64,000 nucleotides of DNA, from contig OX344761.1 of NCBI GenBank assembly GCA_947034895.1, positions 30,764,863-30,828,862 on the forward strand. The letters are read 5' to 3'. The stretch's first letter is position 1. Each line of letters begins with the position of its first letter. A model generated the notes under the pieces. The model was given only the letters and a program-made list of their open reading frames with translations. It was not told where the DNA came from and searched no databases. Position numbers and translations under genes: made by a program. The stretch is from Rhytidiadelphus loreus. Lineage: Eukaryota; Streptophyta; Bryopsida; Hypnales; Hylocomiaceae. Below are positions 12,430 through 25,800 of the stretch, in pieces.

Positions 12430-13510
12430 CCACGCCGAAGCACGCTCCTATCCATAGGCCACAACCAGAAACACCACGACCACAATGACCACAACCTCCG
12501 CACTACAAAAATCACGCATCCATAAGAATCCCCAAAAAAGGAAGGCCTCTTCTGCGTCTCGCAAAAAACCCTGAGAATCGAGAAGTGAGGAGAAAAAACA
12601 GAAACCACGAATGCGAAATCAATGCGAAAAACGATTCCGGGGGTACAAGTGTCGTTCTAGGGTTTACTACAACTGGGGTTTCAAATTCTCCAGGTGAGAG
12701 ACGGGGACGAAGAAACTAATAAAACGGAGGACTCAGAACTTGGATCCCTTAAGAGAGCTTGGATTCCTAAGATCCCTGATGTGTGCGGGATGTTTTGAGA
12801 GGAAGAGAGAGTGATTGTTTCTTCTGAGATGCCGTGATCTGATGTTGGTGGGGGTAATTTTCGTTCATGAGAGTGATAGAGAATTGGATTGTTGCAAAGG
12901 TAAATAGCAATGACGATGGCAGTGGCGAGGTTTTTGCTTGCCAGTGTGGGATAGATAAGCTGGAAAGAGAATTTTCATGCCACGCCGCGAGCGGTGCGCG
13001 AGCAAACCGTGTGCGAGAGCGCGGTGAGCGCGTGCCATTTTAGTGGTCTTGTTGGGGTTGCGCAGAATATTGTGGAGACCTTATGTGGGGCGGCATCTTT
13101 GCGTACCTACTCCCGTGGGCAGAATAAGGGGGAGAACGGCTCAGTTGTAATTAATAAATAAATAAATAATAAAAAATCGGTGTAAAATTCTATTTTTGAG
13201 TAAGAAAATAGAGAAAAAACAGATTTAGTATATGAAAAAAGCAATTCAACACGGGGAAATTGGAAGAAAATAGCAAGTAAAACTCAAAAAATATTCCAAA
13301 CCGGAAGTTTAAGTGATTTGGACCAACAACTATAAATCCAACCTTGCCCAGACATGTGTGAGTGCTTTATTCCTACCCTTGGAATAATGCGAACACAACC
13401 AAGTTCTTAGTGTGTTTGGTCGTAGATGAATCTAAGTGGGTGCTTGACGTGTAATCCAATTATGCGTTCTAAGCAATGGATTTTTTTTGTCGTTTCTAAT
13501 TCTAATTCTC
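12430..13510. other. GT64 5' leader/promoter and intergenic DNA
   Basis: The first 600 or so bases are GC-richer than the surroundings and probably hold the GT64 leader and promoter, with a telo-box (TAGGGTTTA on the plus strand) at 12658-12666. From about 13150 the sequence becomes AT-rich and featureless. Confidence 0.5.
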
Positions 13511-14434
13511 TTAACCCCTACAGGACATTCTTCTGTCAAAAAATACTCAAAACTGTCATTTTTGCTGCATTCATCCAAAAAAACAAAATAAAACACTTTT
13601 TTTAAAATCTAACCGTAGAATCTTGTACTTTACTAGTTGAGGATCATGTGGTAAAAATTTCATGGAATTTGACCGTATAGAGTGGAAGATATTAGCATTC
13701 AAAGTTGAAAAAAGAAAGTTCTTTTGAACACTGGCATGCAATTTTAGATGACTTTGAATGCCATTTGTGGAAATTTTTTGCACCATGGGCCTTGAATTTA
13801 AAATTTTGTGTGCTGAAGAATTGAGTTGAAAGTCTAGAATTTTTTCTTTTTTTTAAAACAATTGATTTTCATTCTTTAAAAAATTGTTAAGTAGAAGTAG
13901 GTCAAAGATTGAAAGAAAAACTAAAGCGTTAATAGCTCTAAAATGGGATTGAAACACAATAATCTCAATGGTGAGATTATTCTAAATAGAAAAATTAACC
14001 TTGTCGTACAAGTTTTTTTGAAAAATTGTAAAAATTGCATTCAAAATTGAATCCTGTAAGTTATTTTTTCAAGAAGATGCTCAAAATGCCCCCAAAACAA
14101 GATTGTTTATAACTTTCACATCACTAATTCAAATGGAATGAATCAAAGCTTCACATGTAGACAAAAATATGATCTTTAAGAAGAAAAAAATTAAAAAATT
14201 AATTTCAAATTTTTGTAGATTTTATTTTTGCCCGGTGACGTGAAAATTATGTTTAAGATGCCATAACTTTTGCTCTTAGGCACCAATTGAAATAAAAATT
14301 ATATTCCCATGAAGCTAATAGGTTTTCCTATCTTATAAAAAAGTTTCAAAATGTTTCACTAAAAATTGAGATCATAGGATCCTGCCCGAAATCCATTTTG
14401 TCCTTCGAGGGGACAATGGTCCTTTAGGGGTTAA
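13511..14434 (+). mobile_element. TTAA-flanked terminal-inverted-repeat element, copy 2 (924 bp)
   Basis: It starts TTAACCCCTACAGGACA and ends GGTCCTTTAGGGGTTAA. It has the same length and orientation as copy 1 and is highly similar along its length by eye. No transposase is seen inside. Confidence 0.72.
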
Positions 14435-15162
14435 AGTTGCAATTGTTAATCAAATTAAAAATAAATTAGTAATTATGGCTAGTTTTGGCTATAACAACCA
14501 AAACTAAGGACTGCGAGGGGTTAGTCAAGCAAGGATTTTCAAGATGCTAAGTTGTAGGGCCATTAATGCCCTTCATTAGGGGAGATTTTAGCTACTTGGG
14601 AGACTATTTCAGGGTTGTTCCCATTGTTGGGAACCAGTCCTATATAGTCAGAATATAATAATATTAAAAAATTAATAAAAATTAATCAATTAATTTAAAA
14701 AAAATTAAAGTTTTAAAAAATATATTTAAAAATATTAAAAAATATATTAAAAAATTATATCTGACGTGGCCATCTCTTGGCCACGTCAAATCAACGTTCT
14801 TATAGCATTCCCACAGTTTCCGCAGTCCAGGAACTCACAATCTCTTAAAACGCAGAAATCTCCCCAAATGTTCCAAAATAATAAAGTTCACTACTATTAG
14901 ATTAATTCCCTAAAAAACATCCATGGGTGAAATTTGACCTTAAATCTAACCTCTACAACTTCGTCTGTTGTTTTCTTCTTTTCTAACTATTGAAATCAAT
15001 TTGGATTTTTGGCATGTTATTTTTTGGTTTTAATTCTTCTACCTAAATTTTGAATTTGACTTGGTTTGGTCAACTTTGGTTGAATTTCATCCAAACTTGT
15101 TCCAAATTCAATCAATACTTCATCCTACTCTAACTTCTTCAATACCAATTTATTTTCTAAGG
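14435..15162. other. Intergenic, with a hairpin-bearing repeat
   Basis: At 14600-14830 lies a repeat with GTTCCCATTGTTGGGAAC, an AT-rich spacer and a perfect 10-bp hairpin TGACGTGGCC/GGCCACGTCA (14762-14788). Related blocks occur at about 29900-30130 and, inverted, at about 31680-31970. No gene is seen. Confidence 0.5.
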
Positions 15163-16106
15163 CTAACTCCGAAAGGTCAAAGACTATATTTTCATCAAAA
15201 ATGCTCCAAAATTGTCATTTCTTATACAAGCACCAAATTTTACATGAAAAACATTTTTGGAAACATGTAATCATAGGATCTTGTAGTAAAATAGTTTGAA
15301 AAGATGTGGTAAAAATTTCAAAAAATTTCACCATGTAGATTGCAAGATATTAATGTTTGAAGTGACAAAAATCATTTTTTGGGCCCTGTGAAAATACGAG
15401 CAGCTGCACTTCACAAGGTCACATTTGTATGAAAAAATGTCCAAAATGGTAGTTACTTTTTGGATTCATTCCTCAATTCAAGTTGGCTACATGCTTGAAA
15501 TTTTTTAGATCATTTGGAAATGCACAACATATAGGAAAAATAGTAAGTAGAAAGAAGTACGAAGTGATTCAAAACACTAAATTGTTAAGAATGTAATTAT
15601 AAAAATGAAAAATTCCAATCCCAACAGTAGTAATGTATTAATGAACAATCTACATCATTTATTTTTATTTTTTTCAAAAAATATAAAAAATTGAGTTAAA
15701 TAAAGAACTCCAAATTTATTTTCGAGTAGAAAATCCATAACTTTCCGCAAACTAGAACACCTCATAACTTTCATCTCATAAATCAAAATGGAATGGTTCA
15801 AAGCTTTTCACGTTTATATAAATCTAGAAAACCAATTTCAAATATTTTTGTTTTCTTAAAAGTGATTTTTAAAGAAGTTTTTGGGCTGCCCAGGCTGCCC
15901 GCCATTGTTGAAAATTACATATCATGCCGAAAATTTTTTTTAACCATATAGTCAAAAGTTATGAAAATTGTCTTGCTTTAAAGCTACTCCTTGGACACAC
16001 ATTGTGTGAAATTTTCAAAAGAAAAATAAATAAAAATTCCATTTGTAGTGAACTACCCAAAATTGCTATGTTGCCAAAAAACGGTATTTGGTCCTTTGGG
16101 GGTTAA
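15163..16106 (+). mobile_element. TTAA-flanked terminal-inverted-repeat element, copy 3 (944 bp, diverged)
   Basis: The left end is degenerate (CTAACTCCGAAAGGTCAAAG) and the right end is GGTCCTTTGGGGGTTAA. The interior follows the same plan as copies 1 and 2 but is more diverged. It has the same length as copy 4, which lies in the opposite orientation, suggesting a second subfamily. Confidence 0.65.
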
Positions 16107-18085
16107 CTTTAATTGTTTTCAATTCTACTATACTATTGTGATTGTTTTAGCTTTTGGAGAAATGTTCCAAACACCAAATAGATTGTACCATTATCTTCAA
16201 AAGATCCAAATTGGACTTCAAGACTTATGACCCCTACTTCTAGACCATTTTGCAAGCAAAAACCAACAATTTGCAAACTAGTGAAAAGGTGGAAAATCCA
16301 AATGTTGGAGTTTGCCTTTTCTCAAGATTTTGGCTAGCTTGGGTTGTTTGGAAGGTTCAAGAAAGTAAGAAAAGAATCCAAATTAACTTCATTCAGACAT
16401 CGTACACTCCTAGTACGCCAATCAACTCAATTTATATTTTAAAAGTTTGTTAAAAGTCGTTGTCACTATAGGTTTTGGTACTTGTCGATGTCAAAATCTC
16501 TTGAAATTTGTCGGTTGGACATTTATTTATGTTAAAACACACTATTTGATTTTTAGTAGAATTTTACTGCTACTTGGATAATTTCTATGAATTTCTCAAT
16601 GCCAATAAACATGATTGACTTCCCATGCAATCATCTTTTGGAATCCAAAATAATATAAATTTTTTTGAGAAACTTCTAAGAAATACACAAATTCTAAGTA
16701 CAAGTTTATATTTTTACTTTGCACTACTAGTGGGAGGATCTAAATTCATACGTCTTCATTTAATTCCTTCTAGAAGGAATCATTCCCATACTAAAGAATT
16801 TGTACAAACCAATTTCACCATTGAGCTCTTGGTATGTTTTTATGCTAGTAACACTTTTCTCCAATCTTCAATTGCACATGTTTTGGAATTGTGGATTTTC
16901 ACTTGTAAAGGTCAACATGACTTTTTCCAATTCTTGAGAACTTTTAGAAAATAATACTAATAAAAACAAGTACAAACAAACAAAAATCCAAGGCCCAACT
17001 ACCAGCTATGGGGGCTCAAAAGATGGCACACTTCTGCTGGATTTCAATTCCAACATGGTCCTTGTACGAATTTTCAAGTTTGGAGGGGGGGTAAATGAAA
17101 ATTTACCAATTTTGTTTGAATTAGTGATGAGAACTTGGTACATTTTTCTTATTGCAAAAAACAATGTACTCCATAATTCAATTGGATCAATATAGATAAA
17201 ATATTATAAATAGGCTTTTTCAAATGAGTGCAACATGAGCAATTTGTAGAAATTAAAAAAAAATTATGTTGGTTGTGGTTTGTTGTGGTTTTGTCACCAA
17301 TAGGCAAGAGCAACCAAAAATATTCTATAAATAGATTCTAGTATTTTGGAGATGTTATTTTTTCCAAAAGGCCTATCTTGGCTACACAGTAAAATATTGA
17401 CCAAATTAGCCCTTAGCATTCAAGCATTCATTGTATGAATGATGAATGTTTTAAGAAGTGCTTTTCATCCAATTAATATTGGATTCACAAGGAAGGTTTA
17501 AGACAATTTATATAATATATCAATAGAAAGAAAAATATATATTCTACATGAATCAATGACATAGATATTTTGAAGGATTTGAATTATTTATAATAAATTT
17601 TCTAAAATAATCTTATTGCATATTTTTTGTTTGAGCTCTTAGGGTTCAGGAAATGTATTTCAAAATCACTCTATCCCTATGCACTTGAGCTAAAGGTATC
17701 TTATTGCCTATCTTTAGTTTGAACTCTTAGAAATTTAAGAAATATATTTCAAAATCACTCTATTCCCTATGCATTGGGGCTACAAGTAGTAATATCACTT
17801 TTAAAGGAATCATAAAAAATAATTGCAATTCTTCCAAAATATCTATATAATTGATTCATGTAGTGGTAATCCATATTCATTGATAATCAATTAGTAGAAT
17901 AGAAAATAGAAAATATGCAATTTCTTGCATCCTTAAGGACAAACTTTTGGAAATCAAACCTCTAACTTCATGACCACAAATTAAGTACATTGCCATGATA
18001 TTTTTAACACTTATACATGACTAATTACTTTGTTTTAATGCATTTCTTAGCCATTGATGAAATTTGTAGAATTGATCAAATATAC
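16107..18085. other. Intergenic, AT-rich; one imperfect tandem duplication
   Basis: An approximately 87-bp tandem duplication lies at about 17612-17775, marked by TTTCAAAATCACTCTAT in both units. No gene is recognised; the open frame at 16625-16954 shows no family features. Confidence 0.45.
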
Positions 18086-19029
18086 TTAACTCCTAAAGGA
18101 CTAACCGAATAAATTTGGTAACATAGCAATTTTGGGCGAATATGTGTGACTAGAGATTTTCATGTTTTTGGCCCAAACTTTTATAGAAGGTGTGGACAAG
18201 GAATATCTTTCATGTGCACTAAAAGTCAAGACATTTGGAAATTTGAATAAAAAGTTATGGCCTAATATGTTTGTTTGTTTTTGTGAATGGGCAGTTTGGA
18301 TAGATAAAAAGAAATCACTTATTTCATAAGCAAAAATTTGAAATTGGTTTTCTAGATTTATATACATATATGCATAAAGCTTTGAATTATTCCATTTTGA
18401 TCAATGAGTCAAAAGTTATGAGGAGTTTTAGTTTGCGGCAATTATAATTCTCTACTCTAAAATGAATGTTGAAGTCCTTTATTTTACTCAATTTTCAATA
18501 TTTTTGGAAATAAAATAAAATCATAAGAGGTACATTGTTTATTACAACATTTCAAACATTAAGATTGGCATTTTTTTCAATTTCATAATTAAATTCTTAA
18601 CAAATTAGTACTTTAAATCATTATCTACTTCTTTCTACAAACCATACTTTTCCTATATGCTATACAATCCCAAATGATTTGAAAATTTTCAAGCATGTAG
18701 CCAACTTGCTTTGAAGAATGAATTCAAAGAAGCACCATCATTTGGGACATTTTTTCATACAAATGTGAGCTTGAGAAGTGAAGTTGCCTATTTTTTGGCA
18801 AGGCCAAAAAAAAGGATTTGTGTGAATTCAAAAGCTCATATCTTGCAATTCATGCAATGGAAATTCCTGAATTTTTTTTCACATGTTCTCAAGTCAGCAT
18901 AATACAAAACCCTATGGTTGCATTTGTCCAAAAATGTTTTTTTTTCTCCAAATTTTTTTACTTGTACTAGAAATGGAAATTCTTGAGTATTTTTGGTGAA
19001 AACATAGTCAAAGAACTTAAGGGGGGTAA
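18086..19029 (-). mobile_element. TTAA-flanked terminal-inverted-repeat element, copy 4 (944 bp, inverted)
   Basis: The left end is TTAACTCCTAAAGGACTAA; the right end is degenerate (CTTAAGGGGGGTAA). Read on the minus strand it parallels copy 3 over the same length. There is no coding content. Confidence 0.6.
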
Positions 19030-19843
19030 TGAAAAGTTAACATCCAAATACATAAATATTTCATTTTACAATGATGAACGACAATCACTCTTACAACGGT
19101 AGTGGACTAAAGTCGTTTTCCATACCATAATCAATGCAAGCCCTAACATAGCCATGCCTTGCGCAACAGCTACACAACACCAAGGGCCAATCCCTAAAAT
19201 CATGTTAAGATAGTGAAGATAGTCAAGCCAAAAGCAAAGATTGTGTGGATGCACAATTAATGTAAGCAACTTCATATTTTTCAAATTCTCATTGGGCATT
19301 GCTTTGAAATCAAGGATGCAATCTTCATTTTGCATTGATGTCCCAAAGAAGAAGAAGAGCAACTATGGTTGCATATATGACCAGCATGATAGAAGAGTCT
19401 GTTGGAGATAGTTCTACTGTCTATTAAGCCACAAAGGCTTAGATAACATGTGTTATCCTTGGTGCCTCCTTTCGGAACCAGTGACTCTATGACTTACTTG
19501 ATGCGGCCCAAGAATTTGAGGATCCAATATTGGTGAATGATCTATTACATCGTTTTATCACCTTTTTTTTTTCTCGATGCAAGAAAGAAAATTGAAACTT
19601 GTTATAATTGGTGAGCACGGAAGTTGTATTTGTTGCACAAGGAATGAATTCAATTTTCATGGATTTGTGACTGGATTAATATGCTGTGTGTAAGCTGTTA
19701 ATTAATGCCGGCTTCTCGTACACCGAGAAATCAATTAATAATGGTTCCACACATGGATATTCATTTTTAATTTCTACTTCTTTGGTGAGGCTATCAATTG
19801 GTGACTCAAGAACTGGAGTCTGTTTTTTTGAGGCTTCTGTCCG
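19030..19843. other. Upstream region of the cytochrome c1 gene
   Basis: Intergenic DNA that presumably includes the cytochrome c1 promoter and 5' leader just before 19844. No clear TATA box or other gene is seen. Confidence 0.4.
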
Positions 19844-22800
19844 ATGGCTGCAAGGAGGCTGGTTTATGGCAGCAGCAGTTGCAGTGCAGGCACTTCATTT
19901 AAGCTTATTGCAAGAACATTTGGGTCATGGAAAAATAAAAGAGAATTTGTGTGTCTTTCACAGGTAAGAGACCCTCAATTTATGCGCTTGGAATATAAAT
20001 TGTAGAGTTTGACAACTGTCTGAGAAAAACGTACAAAAATGTACATGGGAAGTGATTCGATGCCATACAATTCAGTTCCACTTATCAAATTGTTTTTTTT
20101 AGTTTGTCTTGGATATTGTTGACAGTTGAAAGAAGACTCTAAATTCTCTTAGAATGTGATTTTTTGGACATTCTATGAATAAGCTATGAATCTTTCAAGT
20201 ATTAATTGTAGCTGAAATGGATCCAATCATGCTCTTAATATGTTCAAAAGGTCAAGCAAAAACCTAAACTTCTCATAATTATTCACAAGGTTAGGCAAGA
20301 AACCTAAACTTCTCATGTTCAAAAGATTATGTGGATTGGGTTGCCATATGGAACGAGAGACCCTATCAAGTGCCACTCTATGACAACTATATACCAACAA
20401 AATACATTTGAAAGTATAAAGTATACATTATTAATACATAATAGAACAAAAATTCTAGAAAGGCTTCTTGATTGTGACAAAAAAAATAGGGTTTCCTAAA
20501 TTAGGTATATATAAAATAATTATTTTGACATCCAAAAATATTCAACTTTGGTTTTTTATTTTGTCATATAGAATTGTGGTTGTGTGATCACAAATTTGCT
20601 TTCGAAAACGAACACCACAAATTATGCGGAAGGTCCACCATTGCGCCCGAGGAGGAACTCCAGGGCATGGAAAGGGGCCAACGCCATGGCTATCGTGGGG
20701 GCAGGTGCATTGGGGATGCTTGCGATGGCTGGCTTGGCTTATGCAGACGAGGCAGAACATGGTTTGGCAGCACCCTCGTATCCATGGGCTCACGATGGCT
20801 GGTTCAGCAGCTACGATCACTCCTCGTTAGTCTCCTTTCCTTTCTACAGTGTATGAGTACCAATATTTGTGATATTTTTTTTGAGTTTTATCAGCTATTT
20901 CTTTTCGATTTCCATATTGAATTGGTTTTTTTAAGTATTGAATTCGAGTTTCTCTCTATTTTTTAATCCACATAGAAATTTTATAGATTTTTTTCCATTG
21001 TTTTCGAATTGCAATGGAGTTTTTTTTTCCGATTTCACCAGCAAACGATGAACTAATTGATGGTTCTCTCCAAACATTGTGTATGATTGCAATAAGGTGG
21101 AAAAAGTGTCCTTCTAATCTTCTTTTTAAGAGATTAGACTTTTTTACAAAAAATCTCACTATTGGAATCGGATTCAAAAGATCCACAAGAACATCTCCAT
21201 GAATGATTAGATAAGGTGCAAGTCTTTTTGCAATCATTTTTTTTTGTCATTGCAAACCAAATTTCTAGTAGTGAAAGGAGGGGGTGGGGGAGAATTGTAG
21301 GAAAATTGAAGTTGTGTCCAATCCATTTTGACTCACATTTCTTGGAGTCTTATGGAATTTGTTATAAATTTTGGAAGTTGAAAATTTTGATTCGTATAAG
21401 CACTTTAAAAGCATCCCCACTGCCTTAACCTTGTGATATTGTAGATGACTCAAAGTCTTTTGATGAATGATTTTTCACATTAAAAAACAAAGAATGAAAC
21501 TATTTCATCCTATTAAAGAAGAATTTTCTAACTAATGATTATGGTGATGGACTTGTTGTTTAGGGTTAAAATGTTCAATGTTAGTAGTTTGAAATATCTA
21601 ATGTCACCTTATTTGATACATTTACCTAAAGAACACTTTTGAAACACTTACCATTTTAGCACACACCATCTTGTATGATTGCATGATTTATTGACTCATT
21701 GCACCATAGAGGTCTTCATTTCTAAAATAATTCTTAAGAAAATAATTACAACATTAAATTCAGTTGCAACATGAACTACCAAACACACATCTAAATAAGT
21801 AATTAGGGAAATTCTATCTTCTGGTCCTATCTTTTGTGCTTTTCATCATGATTAGCAAATGTAAATGTCTATCTATGAGAGAACCCAAGTGAAAAAAGCA
21901 CCTAATTGTTACTACAACAAATCAAATTTCAATACACCCTAGTCCAAACATGACTTGCGTAGACCAAAGAAAAGACCCACAAGAAATGATCAATTAGACC
22001 AATTGTGGATCTTCTTGTGATCATTTTCCTTGTCAACGCACACCATATTTATACTAGTGAAAACTTAGAAGAGTTGCCCATATTAATATTATAAACTATT
22101 TAAAAAATTTAAGATCATTATTTTGAAAACAAATAAACAAACTTGTGTCATTCTCGATTAGTTGATTTGTTGGAATCCCTTAGTGATGTAGACACGCAAT
22201 TATTCCTAATTTTGTTTTCAATGGAATGAATTTGCTACATGGTTATTGTGTATGGTATTTCAAGTTTCTTGAATGTCATTTTAACCTTGTACCAAAGTAG
22301 CAGACTAAAAGTATCCGATGGATGACAGAAAATCCTTCCATGTAAGACATCAATGCACATGTTCATCCTTGAAATTTTGTGTGCAAAGGGGAGGTCTTGC
22401 CCCTATAGTTTGACCTCCAATGAGCGCTTGAATTTGTAGTGACAACAAATGATTCACATAGTGCCCCAAAGGATGATTTTTGTGATGACCAACCCGGTGT
22501 TCTAGGGTTAAGATGTGCATAAGTAAAAAGTACTAAATCTAGGGGCTAAATTGATTGATTTGTTGAACTATGGATGACAGGATCCGAAGAGGCCATCAAG
22601 TTTATAAAGAGGTTTGTGCTGCATGTCATGCCATGTCACTTGTGGCATACCGGGATCTCATTGGAGTGGCGTACACCGAGCTCGAGGTGAAAGCACTAGC
22701 AGCTGAAATCGAGGTGATGATACAAGAACTACCTTCAACAAACTTCCCTAAAAAAGTATTATCATCAAATTTGCTTGAATTTGTAAAGAGATATCACAAA

Positions 22801-25800
22801 TTATATACACTATACTTTATTATGTTATATTGAGGTACTTTCATTCCAAAAATAGAATCAAAATTTTGATACCTAAGACATTGAACATATTGAACATGCA
22901 ATCCTACTTGTGAATGTTAATGGTATATTCTTCTTTTGCTCAACCTATTAAAGAGTATTTTCTATGGGAATTGTTATTAACCATCATTGACAAAATGAAA
23001 CATTGAAAACCATTTACTAAACACAATGTCATTTTTTATCATTAATTTTGGACTTTAGATTCAATCCTCAAACAACATTTTAGGTCCCAGTTTATTCTAT
23101 TTAGTTTCAAACTTTCCAATACAAGCCCTACACATACAAATTGTCATTCAAAATAGAATACTTAGCTTCACATATGCATAGTTTTCAAAATTATTCAAAA
23201 TCTCAAATTTTGAATAATTTTTTGCAAGGGTGACATTTAGTTGTAGTGCATGGTCCCTCAAGACAACTAAAGAAGTATGAGCCATGTTTGAATTGCACAT
23301 AGTTAAAAAACTCTAACAACAATTCCGAACTTGAATTTCGAAAAAATAAAAGATTATTTCCTTTTTTTGTGGAAGTTTTATCTTTTAACACATGGTGTTT
23401 GCAACCCCCTGGTGGGAATTAGCCTTCATAGAGATAGAGAGAATGATATCCAAGGTTGGTTTGTAGTTGAATTGATTGGAGGTGTTATCCTCAAGAATTC
23501 GTGAAACCAATCCCCTTGGGTTGAGTCCATCCATTAATTCCTGAAAGGACTATAAGACCACTAGGTGGCTTTTGCAACATAATTTTTTGTTCCTCCTAAT
23601 CTTTAGGGGTTGACCCTTAAGTGCTCCGACGTCCGCATATTCTGAATGATATACAGAGGGCTTCGAGGTGCTGTTTTGTCCAACTAACTTTTCATTCATC
23701 CAATATAACACTTGAATCTTGAAAAGACAACCTTCCTTAATGATCAATTTCATGAAATTGTGGTAAATGATGTTACTTTAGAAAGATATAAACAAAAGTG
23801 TGCCAAAATTAGAAAAAGGTTCGAGGCGTTAAGGGATTAAAAGATGTTATGTTATTGTAATGTAATATTACAGTTGGAAGATGGACCAAATGATGAAGGT
23901 GAGATGTTTCAACGGCCCGGCAAGCCATCAGATCATCTCCAACCACCTTATGCAAATGAACAAGCTGCTCGAGCTGCCAATGGGGGAGCCTATCCTCCAG
24001 ATTTGAGCCTTATTTGTAAGGTCAGAATTTTTACTTTAATTGTAAAAATTAAACTAAATTCAAGTATAGCAAGATAATCAAGTGAGTTTGTACCATATTT
24101 TGCAAATAATAATGTGTCAAAAAATTGGTAACTACATCTAATTTTGACCTTGTTACTATAATAGTCTCATGAAGTTTCATTCTTAAAATGTTAACTTTGT
24201 TATTAACACAAGATAGATCATGAGAGCTATAATCTTTACTTTAAAAATTTGTGTTTTATTCGCAGTGTGTTTAATGCTACAAGCTACAAAAATTTGAAGT
24301 CCACTCACAATTATCAACATGACTTAATAAAAATTAGCAATAGTATAAATCTTACGTAGAGGCTTATTGAGATGATTTGAGGTGTGGTTAAGGGAGAGGG
24401 TGGTAAAATAGACAGGGTTCTAAAACGGTTCACATATGCTACTTGATCATTTATGTCCTCTAATGACCCTTGTGAGGACATGTGAATTATTTTTTAACCC
24501 TATCCATTTTACCACTCTCTACCTTACTTTATGGTGAATTGGAGAGTGAATACACTAACTAAGGTAAATGAGCCCATTGCAAACACAAATGGGAGCAAGC
24601 CCATTGGGGTTAGAATTATAATGGTGGTGTACATTCAATACTAGTAGAAATTTGTTCTCTTACAACTTTGTTGTCTGGAATAACTCGTCTATAACCACTC
24701 ATAATTTGTCCATGACAACTTTAAAATTAGTTGTTTAGGGATGAAGTCCATAATAACTCATCCAAAAATGACTTGTTTTTGAAGAAGCAAATTGTTTGGA
24801 GACAAAATAAATTGTTTGCAATGATTGCAAAAGGACAAATTTTCTATGTGTGCAAGTTCAAAAATGTATTTTGTTAATGTAATTTGGCCCACTTACCTTA
24901 TTCATCCATCAAAAAGAATTATTAGATTGTTGCTACTAATCATTTATTCTAATTTCTTTTGTCATTCATTTTATCAAATGACAGGCACGACATAATGGAC
25001 CAAATTATGTATTTGCTCTGCTGACTGGATATCGCGAGGCTCCTGCCGGGATCAATGTATGTAATCACATTACCTCATGAGGGCTTGCGTACACTACTAA
25101 CAACATATTTTGTGTTTAGTGAATAGTACATTAATTTGTGGGTACCCAACAACTTTTGGTGCAAGGTAGTCTACTTTTAAAACCACCATTTAAGTCATCA
25201 TATGTTTCAATAATGCTATGAATGCCTTTGAAATCAGATTTTTTAATCATTTAGGAAAAGTAGCCAACTATTTCTTCAATATTCATATGTGATACTTGGG
25301 TGATACTTGGGTGATACTTGGTGATATCTATATCAAAATTAGATGATACTTAGGTTAATTTTGGCCATTGGTCTTAAAATACAATGATAGTTTGACTATT
25401 TTGACCCCCCATAGTGAATGTCTCTTTTATAAAAAGTAGCCAACATCTTTTAAATGTAGCCACATGACAAAACAATCTTGTGTAAGAAAAACATTGTTTG
25501 TAATTGTTTGAAATTGTGGTCTATTGTTGTAGGTTCGACAAGGCTTATACTACAATCCTTATTTTCCCGGAGGTGCAATTGCAATGCCCCGGGTTATAAA
25601 TGATGGTGGAGTGACATTTGATGATGGAACTCCTGCAACAACGTCTCAGGTGGGCTAAAAATAATTTTTTGCTTTATAAAAAACGTTGATTATTGCACCT
25701 ATAATTGAAGAAATAATCCTAAGTTCAATTTGCTCTACGTTTGGTAGAATCGTGATAAAGATTGCCTAATCCTAAATAAATAATTGAGAAAATTGCATCA

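Noticed and set aside
16625..16954. 109-codon frame on the plus strand
   Set aside because: AT-rich, no domain, and surrounded by decayed repeats.
20574..20966. 130-codon alternative frame over cytochrome c1 exon 2
   Set aside because: A shadow of the true frame that carries ADEAEHGL and the following conserved residues.
25289..25320. CRISPR-like short direct repeats
   Set aside because: Adjacent tandem units without spacers, in a plant intron.
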